A DNA stretch of 64,000 nucleotides from Petrolisthes cinctipes (Eukaryota; Arthropoda; Malacostraca; Decapoda; Porcellanidae): assembly GCA_033782935.1 (NCBI GenBank), contig JAWQEG010001360.1, forward strand, positions 30,001 through 94,000, in the 5' to 3' direction. The notes beneath the pieces are model-generated. The model was not told where the DNA came from. It made no database searches and saw only the letters and a list, made by a program, of their open reading frames with translations. Shown piece by piece: positions 1-9,677 of the stretch. Position numbers and translations under genes: made by a program. The stretch's first letter is position 1. Each line of letters begins with the position of its first letter.

Positions 1-2
1 TG

Positions 3-524
3 GTTGTTAGACCATTTCGCAACCAAAATGCTACGAAGGTACAGACTTCGGTATTGCAAACGGAGGTAACTGACAGGAGGTCAGAGGGCGAGCCGCAGAC
101 AGGTGTAAATGCGGTCGCGGGGCAAAGGAATACAAGGGGTGGAAATTCATCTGTGAGGTACCAGGTAGAATGTTTCCATTGTCGTAAGTGGGGCCATGTG
201 AAGGCCGACTGTCCTCAATTACAGAATAGATCTCAAGGGGATCAATATAGAGGTTCAATGAACAGGGGTCAGGCGTACCCTAGAGGCGCAGCCAGGCGGG
301 CGCGTGGAGGACAAGCTAGAGGACGTGGTAGAGCGTACCACTATGCACATCAGGATAATTATCAACAAGGAGGAGGTTATGTACCTCCCGGACAGAGTAA
401 GTGGTGTGAAATCCATAAATGGTCGAATCATATAACGGCAGACTGTGGAGTAATAATACGAGCTATGCATGAGGAAAAATCACGTTTGGGGGTCCGGCGA
501 TCAGGGTCGGATGAGGCATTATGA
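3..524 (+). CDS. gag: Gag C-terminal part (nucleocapsid), cut by the window edge
   Basis: C-terminal part of the Gag polyprotein of a Ty3/Gypsy element, whose role is RNA packaging and particle assembly. The frame is open from base 3, so the protein starts upstream of the window. A canonical CX2CX4HX4C zinc knuckle (C-FH-C-RKWG-H-VKAD-C) is encoded at about 171-212. It is followed by an RG-rich basic stretch typical of nucleocapsid, then a second divergent C/H cluster (C-EI-H ... H-ITAD-C). The frame closes with TGA at 522-524. The next ORF (pol) is in the same frame, 21 nt downstream, so stop-codon readthrough or reinitiation could link the two. Capsid and matrix domains are not visible because they lie outside the window. 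Assignment to nucleocapsid is confident; completeness cannot be judged. Confidence 0.85.
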   Translation, partial: VVRPFRNQNATKVQTSVLQTEVTDRRSEGEPQTGVNAVAGQRNTRGGNSSVRYQVECFHCRKWGHVKADCPQLQNRSQGDQYRGSMNRGQAYPRGAARRARGGQARGRGRAYHYAHQDNYQQGGGYVPPGQSKWCEIHKWSNHITADCGVIIRAMHEEKSRLGVRRSGSDEAL

Positions 525-545
525 CACAAGGACGAGAGGAAGAGA

Positions 546-3500
546 ATGTCTAGAGATATAGAATTCTCCATAGTGTCGGCAGTCAGTAGAAGTAATCAAT
601 TAGCCGTAGGAAATGTAACAATAGGGGGAATTCCGGGGGCACTTTTGATTGATACTGGTGCAGTAGTCAATCTAATATCAAAGGAGACCTATCAAAATAT
701 TAGAAAACATCATTCTGAGAGGAGTTATGCATTGAAAGAGCCACAATACCAACTGAGTGGGGTGTCAGGAACTACAGTGGATGTTCTTGGAGTTGTGAGA
801 TTGCCAGTTCATTTCCGGGGTAGCTCAAGTTTTGCTGCATCATTTTATGTTGTAAGTAAATTTCATCCTATGGCAAGCGGGTTGCTTGGATTGTCAACCA
901 TGGCTGAAAGGAAGATTGAGGTGTACCCAGGGGAAGGTTTAATTGTTCATGAAAATGTACCTTATATGTGTATGGCAACCCCGCAACCCAAACACTCAGA
1001 CAAAGAGGTTAAAACGGTGGGTTATGTAAGGGGCTTTGAAGAGAAGTCAAACCAAAGGGTCATGAAACAAGATAGACTATGCGACACTGCTAGGGAGGAA
1101 GTCACGCGTTGGACTGTTGTTACTGCTATTGTACCTGATGCGCACAGGCTGCAACCGCAGGAAATGATTCAGTTCAAGGTGTGTTTGAAAGGAGTGAAAG
1201 AAGGCGTAGATGTGGTGTGCATGTCTGAAACATGTAAGTTGAAAGGGGTGTCGCTAGAGTCTACTTTGACTACAGTAAAGTCAGGGGGTGAGACTGTGGT
1301 GCTGGCTGTAAATAATACAGGAGTAGAGATTGAAGTTAAGCCAGGCAGTCAATTGTGTGATTTTCTCGTATACCATGGTACGGTATTAGAGCCGAAGCAT
1401 AACCTACCAGTTGTGAGTGTTGTTGGTTGTATTGGTGCATCTCCTTCGTCAGAATTGAGAAGTCAAGTTAAAACTGGGGGAAACTCAGAAGGGAAGGAAG
1501 AGTTGTTACAGTTACTTCAAGGGTATAGGAAGGCTATAGCTCTTGCAGGGGAACCATTAGGTAGTACAGACCTAACTTCACATGTGATTAAGTTAAAGCG
1601 AGAAGCGCAACCCAGTTACATAAAATCATATAGGCTTCCCCATTCACAAAGACAGATAGTGGACGATACGGTGAAGGATATGTTAAAACAGAAGGTTATT
1701 GAACCTTCGACCTCTCCTTGGAGTAGTCCCATATTTTTGGTTCCAAAGAAGGATGGAACATATAGACCTGTTATTGACTATAGGAGAGTAAATCAGCAGA
1801 CAGTCCCTGATAAATACCCCATGCCTCATTTGAATGACCTGTTGCAGGCTATAGGTGAGGGAAATAAGGTGTTTTCTACCTTGGATTTGCTGTCAGGATA
1901 TTGGCAGGTGCCAGTTCACGAGCGGTCTCGTGACATCACGGCTTTTTCCACTCATCAGGGTCATTATCAGTTTCGCAGGATGCCATTTGGGCTCTGCAAT
2001 GCCCCTACGACTTTCCAAAGACTAGTGAACAATGTATTGGCGGGGTTAATTGGGAAAGATGCATTAGTATACCTAGATGACATAATTATTTTCTCAAAGG
2101 ATGTGCCTACGCACTTGGAGAAATTAAGAAAGGTATTGGAACGTTTAGCATCAGCGGGTTTGAAGCTAAAACTTAGTAAGTGTGAATTCTTGAAACAAAA
2201 GATTAAGTATTTGGGGCATGAAGTAGACGAGTCTGGTATACATGTGAATCAGGATAAGATAAAGGCTATCTTAAAGTTTCCAACACCGACCAAGGCAGAT
2301 CATGTACGATCTTTTCTGGGACTAGCGGGTTACTACAGGAGTTTTGTGTATCAGTTTTCTAGCAAGGCAGCACCTTTGATTAAACTGTTGAAGCAGACAA
2401 ATAAGTTTGAATGGGGTCAACCACAAGAAGAGGCATTTAGTATATTAAAGGAGGCTCTGACGCAACCACCTGTTTTGGCTTTCCCAGATTTCAAGAAACC
2501 GTTTATTTTACATACAGATGCATCGGGGGTTGGACTTGGGGCAGTATTGGCACAAGAAGACGAGGGAGGAAAGTTAAAACCCATTGGCTACGCAAGTAAG
2601 GCGTTAAATGATACAGAGAAGAAATATAGTGTTACACATCAGGAGGCATATGCCATAGTGTGGGCCTTGAAACATTTTCGTCCTATTATTTTTGGTTACT
2701 CTATTACAGTTTGTACTGATCATCGCCCATGTCTCGAGTTGTTCAAGGGGAAGAATATGACTGGGAAGTTAGCACGATGGCACTTGACTATTCTGGAGTT
2801 CAACCCTACTTTCAATTTTGTACCTGGTAAGATTAATGTAGTTGCAGATGCATTAAGTCGACAGACTGTGAACTCTGTAACCACATTGAGTACAATATCC
2901 CCACAGAAGTTAAAGACAAAGCAAAGGGAAGATCCTATGTGGAAGAGGGTAATTTATGGTCTAGAGTCAGGGGAAGAGGTAGAAGTTCCAGGTCTACCGC
3001 TAAGAACAACAGAGTTTATCCTGAGGGATAATGTTCTTCATAAGGTAACTGTAGTTGAAGGGAAAGAAACATACAGAATAGTAGTGCCAGGGTCTCTGAT
3101 AGAAACAGTATTAAGGCTTCTTCATGATGCACCGCAAGCAGGTCATAAAGGGAGGGACGCTTGTCTAGAAGAAGCTAGGTCGAGGTATTTCTGGTTGAAA
3201 ATGCGTAAGGACATAGAAAACCATATAAAGAAATGTGTATCGTGTGCGAGGAACAAGGGAACTACGGGACCACCCGCTCCTCTGCAAACATTTCCAAGTC
3301 CTGCTAAACCTTGGGATGTGGTAGCCATAGATGTGTTACAGCTACCTACAAGTTATCAGGGATCAAAGTATCTGTTGACTTGTGTGGATCACTTCAGTAG
3401 GTTTGTTGTGTTAGCTCCTCTACAAGATAAATCAGCTCAGTCCATTGCACATGCTTTAGTAAACTCATTGTTTTGTACATACACTATACCCCGTGTGCTG

Positions 3501-4217
3501 TTGTCAGACAATGGGACAGAATTTAGAAATAGTGTCCTAGAAGAAATCTGCAAGCTCTACAATATTAAGCAGGTGTTCACGGTTGCATACCATCCTCAAA
3601 GTAATGGTATGGTGGAGAGAGTAAATAGGAAGATTTTGGAGGTACTTAGACATCTGGCAGGCTCAATTCAAGCAGGCTGGGAAGATTGGTTATGCCAGGT
3701 AACCGCATGTATAAATAGTTCCATACATTCCTCACTGGGAAAGACACCACATTATATTATATATGGTGAGGATAAGGTCCTACCATATGATATATTGGTT
3801 GGAAGACCAGGCCCTGTGTATAATGTAGACGACTATGTGAGTGTCCAGGGACACGCTTTTGCAACTATTCACCATGAAGTAAGAAAGCATATGGAAGCCT
3901 CACGGGCAGAACATATTGCAAGGCAACATAAGTTTGCAAAGAAAGTAGAAATTGAGGAAGGAGATGTTGTGATGGTGAAGACTCCAGAGAGACAGAGCAA
4001 ACTATCTCCGAAATTCAAGGGTCCCTACATTGTAAAAAGGGTATTGGGAAATAAATTAATAGTTCAGGATAATATAACAGACGCGGATCTACAGGTACAC
4101 GTGGATAGAATAAAGAGGGTTCCAAAGGATACGGTCCAAGTGGGAAAGGAAACAGAGTCTGAACCTGAGCAAAGAATGCATTTGAGATCAGGGAAATATC
4201 TGGCAAAAATAATCTAA
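546..4217 (+). CDS. pol: Gypsy Pol polyprotein: protease, RT, RNase H, integrase
   Basis: Uninterrupted 1223-codon Pol starting at ATG 546. Order of domains: retropepsin with active-site D-T-G-A at residues 36-39; a beta-rich linker (about 180-290) of the kind that separates PR and RT in many Gypsy elements; reverse transcriptase with F-G-L-C-N-A-P and Y-L-D-D (509-512); RNase H with T-D-A-S (657-660); integrase with an N-terminal H-H-C-C zinc site and catalytic D929, D988, E1024 (35 residues between the last two, DD35E), then a GPY/F-type C-terminal module (F-K-G-P-Y). The domain order PR-RT-RH-IN identifies Ty3/Gypsy (Metaviridae). All key catalytic residues I can check are present and there is no frameshift or stop, so the enzyme could be functional. 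Env begins 24 nt after the stop. Gag lies upstream in the same frame behind a TGA. Confidence 0.95.
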   Translation: MSRDIEFSIVSAVSRSNQLAVGNVTIGGIPGALLIDTGAVVNLISKETYQNIRKHHSERSYALKEPQYQLSGVSGTTVDVLGVVRLPVHFRGSSSFAASFYVVSKFHPMASGLLGLSTMAERKIEVYPGEGLIVHENVPYMCMATPQPKHSDKEVKTVGYVRGFEEKSNQRVMKQDRLCDTAREEVTRWTVVTAIVPDAHRLQPQEMIQFKVCLKGVKEGVDVVCMSETCKLKGVSLESTLTTVKSGGETVVLAVNNTGVEIEVKPGSQLCDFLVYHGTVLEPKHNLPVVSVVGCIGASPSSELRSQVKTGGNSEGKEELLQLLQGYRKAIALAGEPLGSTDLTSHVIKLKREAQPSYIKSYRLPHSQRQIVDDTVKDMLKQKVIEPSTSPWSSPIFLVPKKDGTYRPVIDYRRVNQQTVPDKYPMPHLNDLLQAIGEGNKVFSTLDLLSGYWQVPVHERSRDITAFSTHQGHYQFRRMPFGLCNAPTTFQRLVNNVLAGLIGKDALVYLDDIIIFSKDVPTHLEKLRKVLERLASAGLKLKLSKCEFLKQKIKYLGHEVDESGIHVNQDKIKAILKFPTPTKADHVRSFLGLAGYYRSFVYQFSSKAAPLIKLLKQTNKFEWGQPQEEAFSILKEALTQPPVLAFPDFKKPFILHTDASGVGLGAVLAQEDEGGKLKPIGYASKALNDTEKKYSVTHQEAYAIVWALKHFRPIIFGYSITVCTDHRPCLELFKGKNMTGKLARWHLTILEFNPTFNFVPGKINVVADALSRQTVNSVTTLSTISPQKLKTKQREDPMWKRVIYGLESGEEVEVPGLPLRTTEFILRDNVLHKVTVVEGKETYRIVVPGSLIETVLRLLHDAPQAGHKGRDACLEEARSRYFWLKMRKDIENHIKKCVSCARNKGTTGPPAPLQTFPSPAKPWDVVAIDVLQLPTSYQGSKYLLTCVDHFSRFVVLAPLQDKSAQSIAHALVNSLFCTYTIPRVLLSDNGTEFRNSVLEEICKLYNIKQVFTVAYHPQSNGMVERVNRKILEVLRHLAGSIQAGWEDWLCQVTACINSSIHSSLGKTPHYIIYGEDKVLPYDILVGRPGPVYNVDDYVSVQGHAFATIHHEVRKHMEASRAEHIARQHKFAKKVEIEEGDVVMVKTPERQSKLSPKFKGPYIVKRVLGNKLIVQDNITDADLQVHVDRIKRVPKDTVQVGKETESEPEQRMHLRSGKYLAKII

Positions 4218-4218
4218 T

Positions 4219-4235
4219 GTTGATTTTGTTCGCAG
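4219..4235 (+). promoter_or_regulatory. Probable splice acceptor for the env subgenomic RNA
   Basis: A T-rich tract followed by CGCAG lies between the pol stop (4217) and the env ATG (4242), with the cleavage point after G4235, only six bases before the ATG. Env of errantivirus-like elements is usually made from a spliced RNA, so this is the expected acceptor. The donor would lie upstream of the window. Inference from position and sequence only. Confidence 0.5.
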
Positions 4236-4241
4236 ACCATC

Positions 4242-6011
4242 ATGAGGACATGGGGAGTGTTCTGCGTGATGTTGGTGGCGGCGTTTGTGAGTTCCAAAGG
4301 TTCGACTGACCAAATAAAACCGGGTGCCTTAGTGGGTACTGATGGGAGACTTGAGGTGGTCACGGACGTAATAACAGTAAGACTCAATCTTGGAACTCTG
4401 TTGGACCTAAAGACAAGGGTTGATGATTTCCAGCTGAAGTTTCATAACGCCATAGAAATGTCGTCTGCTAAATTAGGTAAATTGATGAACTCGAGTTACC
4501 CTCTGGAACGTCAAATAAAGGTACAGTTGGAAGACAGATATTTTCAAATAAAGAATATGATGAAATACTCAGAACAGAATTTACCCAACTTCTCAAGTGA
4601 GGTTAGAAAATTAGCTCATAATCAGATTACCAATAGCAGGGCTAAAAGAGGATTATTTGACATTGGAGGGGTAATTGCTAAAACTCTATTTGGAACAGCT
4701 ACTAGTGACGATGTCGAAGATCTAGGACGCAGACTAGAGATTTTGAACAAGGTGATTGTAGAACAAAATAGGGTCATAGATAGTACGTTTTCCTTGGCAG
4801 CTAATGTGGCAGAAGAAGTAAATGGAGTTATTGAAAAGACTAATGAAGTAATTAAGGAATTAGACAGGTTAGCTAAACATTTGGATTTTACAATGTTTGT
4901 GTTAAACCTAGATCAATATTTAAGTATTGTGGAAAATTACATAAATGGACTGAATGCTCAAACCAGAAAACTACTCCATAACCTAAGGAATGCAGCGCTA
5001 GGTAAGGCCGACGCTGACCTTCTGTCAGTAGTTGATCTGCAAAGGGTGGTTGATGTGGCTAGAATTAAGCATGGTTTGAATCCTTTCTTTGAAGGTGAAT
5101 CCGTATCTTACTACTATCCACTTTTGGAATCATGCTTAACGACTAAAACTATTCTTATTCACATTCCCACAAAACATCAGGTTCATTTTAACATATGGTC
5201 AGTGAAGCCATTTCCCATGAGGTTAGGGGCGGAGATCATGATGTTAAATGTGGATTATGATTATATTATTGCATCTCAGGATCGCACACTGGTGGTTGCA
5301 GTTACCAAGGAACAGCTAGAAGATTGTCATACAGCATATTACCATTTGAAGGTGTGCCCAGCTCTAAATTTTATTTTTACAGGACCCGAGGAATCCCAGT
5401 GTGAACTGTCATTAATCCAGGCTGATGCTTCAAGCTCCATTAAACATTGTGAGTACCTGAGACCAAAAAGGAAGTCAGATGTTTATGTAACGTATTTTCA
5501 GGGCATTGCATATTATACTTTCACTAAGCCAGCAAGAGCAACTATTATTTGTGAAGATGGCCCTTCAGGAGCAAAACATGTGTCTGAGGTGGGTACGTTT
5601 GTAGTTCCACCTGCGTGTTCATTTTTAAGCAATACTAAAACAGTTCTGGCAACGAAGCATCATCTTGGATTGGTCCTAAACAAATCTGTGGAATTTGTGA
5701 AAGTCCATCCTCCTCTCCCAGCAAACTTTTCTACTGTTAATATGGATTCTGAGAAAATAAGATTGATGGAATTGTTAAACATGTCTGATGTTCATCCTGT
5801 AATTGAATCTGCTCTACCTTTCCATCTGCAACGGGTAGCTGTGTACCCTTGGTCCGGAGTGACTAGTTTATTATTCATATTATATTTCATGTTCTCTTGT
5901 TACCTGTTCAGGAGTTTGAGGGTTTTGAATGGTGAGATTAAAAAGAAGAAAAACAGAAGATCAAGGAATATTGAGGTCCACCATACACAACCTAGGGAAG
6001 ATGAATTGTAA
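4242..6011 (+). CDS. env: Envelope glycoprotein, baculovirus-F / errantivirus type
   Basis: Intact 589-codon envelope-like ORF. Residues 1-20 form a signal peptide (short basic start, hydrophobic core). A furin-type R-A-K-R site at 133-136 is followed directly by a glycine-led hydrophobic segment (G-L-F-D-I-G-G) that matches the cleavage/fusion-peptide layout of baculovirus F proteins and insect errantivirus Env. The central ectodomain carries several cysteines and N-x-S/T sites. A hydrophobic membrane anchor lies near residues 545-565, followed by a lysine/arginine-rich cytoplasmic tail. Known family role: class I-like membrane fusion. No frameshift or premature stop is seen. With pol intact just upstream, this element resembles an endogenous retrovirus of the Gypsy lineage. 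Whether it is expressed or infectious cannot be judged from sequence. Confidence 0.88.
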   Translation: MRTWGVFCVMLVAAFVSSKGSTDQIKPGALVGTDGRLEVVTDVITVRLNLGTLLDLKTRVDDFQLKFHNAIEMSSAKLGKLMNSSYPLERQIKVQLEDRYFQIKNMMKYSEQNLPNFSSEVRKLAHNQITNSRAKRGLFDIGGVIAKTLFGTATSDDVEDLGRRLEILNKVIVEQNRVIDSTFSLAANVAEEVNGVIEKTNEVIKELDRLAKHLDFTMFVLNLDQYLSIVENYINGLNAQTRKLLHNLRNAALGKADADLLSVVDLQRVVDVARIKHGLNPFFEGESVSYYYPLLESCLTTKTILIHIPTKHQVHFNIWSVKPFPMRLGAEIMMLNVDYDYIIASQDRTLVVAVTKEQLEDCHTAYYHLKVCPALNFIFTGPEESQCELSLIQADASSSIKHCEYLRPKRKSDVYVTYFQGIAYYTFTKPARATIICEDGPSGAKHVSEVGTFVVPPACSFLSNTKTVLATKHHLGLVLNKSVEFVKVHPPLPANFSTVNMDSEKIRLMELLNMSDVHPVIESALPFHLQRVAVYPWSGVTSLLFILYFMFSCYLFRSLRVLNGEIKKKKNRRSRNIEVHHTQPREDEL

Positions 6012-7090
6012 GGATAATTTTAAGGACACCTCAACAACTAGGTAGTACACTACACGGTTAGTTGTAGGGATTTAGAATTAAGGAATTGTATGAATGTGTA
6101 TTACATTTTATTATCCATGTATAATTACTTAATTTAAGGAAGTATTATTAATTACCCATTGTATCATTCACGAGCTCAACGATTTATTTTTCTTTTATGT
6201 TAATTCATCCAATGTGTATATATTTTCATTTTGTATATATTGTATATATATGTTACCATGTCAAGAGTCAATCTAATAATCAGGAAGGCTAAGCATTGTT
6301 TAAATAAATTTAATATTATTGTGAACTGCAGGGACGCAGTTGTTTTAGCGTGGCCGAGCAATGTATCCGTGGCTGATCACGTTCGCGATACATGATACAC
6401 CTATGGTGTTGGAACATTCCGTTAAGCCAAAGCAGTTCAAGCTAGTTTCATTAGACACAACATCCTTTGAAAAGTGCTGAGTTGCAGCGTGGGGGAATCT
6501 TCCATGCTGAGCTACTGATTGCTAGATTCACTCTGTAATTATCTACATGTTAATCTCTATACTATAATCAACTCCATATTGTCATCTCGTATGTAGAGAA
6601 AGGGACAATATATATTTACTCACTTTATTCTTATATAAACTCATATCTAACTTATCCATATTTCATATGTAAGCTTAGCATTGTAAATAGCATCATCGCA
6701 ACCTGTCATCTGAGCAAGGGTGTGGCAGTGTATACCACGAGCGGGTACTACCAGAGAGAGAAGGCGCATTACAAGCCCTGCCCTCAAGACAACAGGTTCA
6801 CTCCTACCTTATATTAGAGAGACACGAGATGTCTGTATAACCTGTAACTATATCTAATATACTCAGTAAATAGAGACAAGTCCACGAGTTTACTCTAACC
6901 CTTGAGTAACTAACTTAGTTCCCCAGGAAGACTAGAGTGGTAGTTCAGAGCAACGGTAAGTTGGCTTGAAACCAGAGGTCTACATCGGCGTAGTAAGTAA
7001 TACTAGCCCGAGAGTAAGTGAGAGTTCCAGCAGGTGTTTCCGAGAGAAGCTGTTGCTGAGCTTGGACGACCCCACGAGTACATTCATTAA
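6012..7090 (+). repeat. 3' untranslated region and putative 3' LTR of the env-bearing Gypsy (borders unresolved)
   Basis: Non-coding sequence after env. An AT-rich part (6012-6330) is followed by GC-mixed sequence up to the start of the CA/C-rich tract near 7090, the expected position of the 3' LTR. The 5' LTR is outside the window, so LTR borders cannot be fixed by comparison. I see no unambiguous polypurine tract; a weak purine run lies around 6487-6495 (GTGGGGGAA). Confidence 0.4.
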
Positions 7091-7920
7091 TCCACTCAAT
7101 AACTCACACGCTCCTTCTCACCTCATTTCTCTCACCCATCGTACTTCACACACACACACACACACACACACACCCTCCCCATTCCTCTCTACCTATGTGG
7201 ACCTATCGATATCTCATCTCCCCCAACCCTCATTCTTCCTCCCCACCCCTTCCCTTTCCCCAAACCACCCCCATTTCCCCCCAAACCCCAATTTTTCATC
7301 CCCAATTCAACCCCACACCTTTTCCCAACCCCTCTTACCCGCACCCTTCCTAACCACCCCCCATTTTCCCCTCACCCCCTTTTCCCAACCTCCTTACATC
7401 CACACCCTCCCTAACCACCCTTATTTTTTTCCCCCACCCCCTTCCCCAACCTCCTTACACCCACACCCTCCCTACCCCCTCCCCACATCTTCCGTTCTCC
7501 CTATTCCTCCTTACCTCCCCAATCTTCCCTATAACACCCCCTCAACACCCTCCCCATTCTTCCCCCCCCCCTCCCCATCACTTCCCTTCTCCTCCCCAAT
7601 CCTCCCTATAACACCCCCTCAACACCTTCCCCATTCTTCCCCCCCCCTCCCCATCACTTCCCTTCTCCTCCCCAATCCTCCCTAAAACACCCTTCCCTAC
7701 CCCCTCCCCATTCTCCCCCCCCCTCTCCCCATCACTTCCCTTCTCCTCCTCAATCCTCCCTAAAACACCCTTCCCTACCCCCTCCCCATTCTTCCCCCCC
7801 TCTCCCCATCACTTCCCTTCTCCTCCCCAATCCTCCCTAAAACACCCTTCCCTACCCTCTCCCCATTCTTCCCCCCCTCTCCCCATCTCTTCCCTTCTCC
7901 TCCACCTCGCCAACACTTAA
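7091..7920. repeat. CA microsatellite and C-rich minisatellite, about 77-bp unit
   Basis: A (CA)n run at about 7148-7173 leads into a strongly C/T-biased strand. From about 7530 to 7910 a unit of roughly 77 bp recurs about five times (for example CTAAAACACCCTTCCC at about 7682, 7759 and 7835), with variation mainly in C-run length. The long open frame across it reflects base bias, not a protein. Confidence 0.8.
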
Positions 7921-7935
7921 CTTATTTCCGAGATG

Positions 7936-8192
7936 CTAATGGAATATAAACAGGTATAAATAGTTGTTTTGTACAGAATTATCAAAACCACTAACACGCA
8001 CAATTATAATCACTAACATACACAATAACACACAATTATAACCACTAACACACAATAACACAATAACCACTAACAAACAATAACCACTAATATACACAAA
8101 TATAGCAACTAACACACACAGTAACACACAATTATAACCACTATCACACAATAACACACAATAACACACAATTATAACCACTAACACACACA
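7936..8192. repeat. Short-unit ACACAATTATAACCACTA tandem array
   Basis: Irregular tandem copies of an 18-30 bp unit built from ACACAATTATAACCACTA and AATAACAC blocks. AT-rich, no coding signal. Confidence 0.75.
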
Positions 8193-8203
8193 ATAATACT
8201 TAA

Positions 8204-8345
8204 GAGGGAAGTAGTACAGTGTTGGCAAATCTGGAGCAACTGATTCCTCCAAACTATTCCAAGCAACTGAACAGCAATATTTTTTGTTCATCTGGTCCTG
8301 TTTCCTGGCATAATTTAGAGGAATCAAGGCACTCCAATGTAAACA
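8204..8345 (-). mobile_element. TTAA-associated MITE copy 1, one end degraded
   Basis: The left end begins right after TTAA (8200-8203) and contains GTGTTGGCAAATCTGGAGC, CTGATTCCTCCAAACTATTC and TTTCCTGGC blocks. The same blocks recur, reverse-complemented, in the element at 8667-8851. The distal end is not clear. Probably a non-autonomous piggyBac-like element, judged only from TTAA and size; no transposase is present. Confidence 0.5.
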
Positions 8346-8449
8346 GAAGTGAATTACCTCCTCAAAGGCACCCTGTGATAATTATTGGGAGATAAATGAG
8401 TCCTTCAAATATTTCCCACGACACACACACACACACATACACTTATATG

Positions 8450-8526
8450 GATTGATTGCTTGACTGATTGACTGACTGATTGAATGATATTTGGCGCCGC
8501 AACAGTGAGGTCATATAGCGCCAGAA
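8450..8526 (-). repeat. LINE-tail-like repeat with GATT repeat tail
   Basis: (GATT/GACT)n followed by TTTGGCGCCGCAACAGTGAG and GTCATATAGCGCC. The same order, GATT repeat then GGGGCGCAACAGCTAAGGTC, is found at 60105-60165, where it is the 3' tail of an RNase H LINE. This copy is therefore either a severely 5'-truncated LINE or a SINE sharing that tail. Confidence 0.6.
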
Positions 8527-8666
8527 GAAGGTAATATAGAGAGGTGAGACAGCAAAAAACAAGAAGGAAATAGAAATGCAACAAAAATAATTATGGAAGG
8601 AGGAAGCTGTTTCTTGATATAGTCAGGAGGAAACATAAACTTCTAATTTTCATACAGGGACCTTAA

Positions 8667-8851
8667 TTCAGAGGGTAAAATAATTATAGTAAAGTGTTGG
8701 TAAATCTGGACCAACTAACTCCTCCAAAGTAAGCCAGGAAATAAGACAAACAGCATCAGAGTTACAAGAAAATATAATGGTGTCCTGTTGCTTGGAATAG
8801 TTTGGAGGAGTCAGTTGTTCCAGATTTGCCAATTAACACTGTACGTCCCCC
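8667..8851. mobile_element. TTAA-flanked MITE copy 2, complete (185 bp)
   Basis: Bounded by TTAA at 8663-8666 and 8852-8855. The two halves are imperfect inverted repeats of about 60 bp: GTGTTGGTAAATCTGGACC with ACTCCTCCAAAG on the left, and the complement of GGAGGAGTCAG and CCAGATTTGCC on the right. No coding capacity. TTAA target choice suggests a piggyBac-type source transposase. Confidence 0.6.
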
Positions 8852-8879
8852 TTAAAGCAATTCTATATCCTCCTACTTA

Positions 8880-8881
8880 CA

Positions 8882-8934
<53 letters not shown>

Positions 8935-9014
8935 CCATCACATAACCCTATACACATACACACACACACACATACATACATACATAAAAAAAAAGCCATC
9001 ACACAACCCTCTAC

Positions 9015-9056
<42 letters not shown>

Positions 9057-9060
9057 ATCC
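8880..9060. repeat. (CA)n microsatellites in three blocks
   Basis: CA repeats at about 8880-8930, 8955-8972 and 9018-9054, separated by near-identical 30-45 bp spacers containing GCCATCACA(T/C)AACCCT, so the block itself is tandemly duplicated. Confidence 0.85.
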
Positions 9061-9157
9061 AGAGGTATGAGCATTGCACTTTATCAGTCATATTTCACTC
9101 TGATGGCTTCCTAGTGTCTAAGGTATGTATGTATGTATGTCTTGGTGTTACATTTAT

Positions 9158-9160
9158 ATC

Positions 9161-9191
<31 letters not shown>

Positions 9192-9215
9192 AGCTGTGGT
9201 GATGGTGGTATGCTG

Positions 9216-9251
<36 letters not shown>

Positions 9252-9430
9252 TGAAGCAGTGGTGAAGTAAATGTGTGTTTGCGTGTGTGTGTGTGTGTGT
9301 GCTGATGTATAGCAGTGATGAAGTTAATGTGTGTGTGTATGTGTGTGTGTGTGTGTGAAGAAGCAGTGATGAAGTTAATGTGTGTGTGTGTGTGTGTGTG
9401 CTGATGTATTGCAGTGATGAAGCTGATATG

Positions 9431-9475
<45 letters not shown>

Positions 9476-9575
9476 ATGTATTGCAGTGATGAAGCTGATA
9501 TGTGTGTGTGTGTGTGTGTGTGTTTGCGTGTGTGTGTGTGTGTACTGATATATAGCAGTGATGAAGTTAATGTGT

Positions 9576-9613
<38 letters not shown>

Positions 9614-9640
9614 GCTGATGTATTGCAGTGATGAAGTTAA

Positions 9641-9677
<37 letters not shown>

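Noticed and set aside
5997..6011. Env ends in E-D-E-L, resembling an ER-retention signal
   Set aside because: The C-terminus follows the membrane anchor and faces the cytosol, where KDEL-type signals do not act.
6966..7685. Long proline/serine-rich open frame
   Set aside because: Produced by C-rich tandem repeats; no codon structure independent of the repeat.
8204..8851. Single 648-bp TTAA transposon
   Set aside because: The internal end at 8667 with its own TTAA shows two separate MITE copies.
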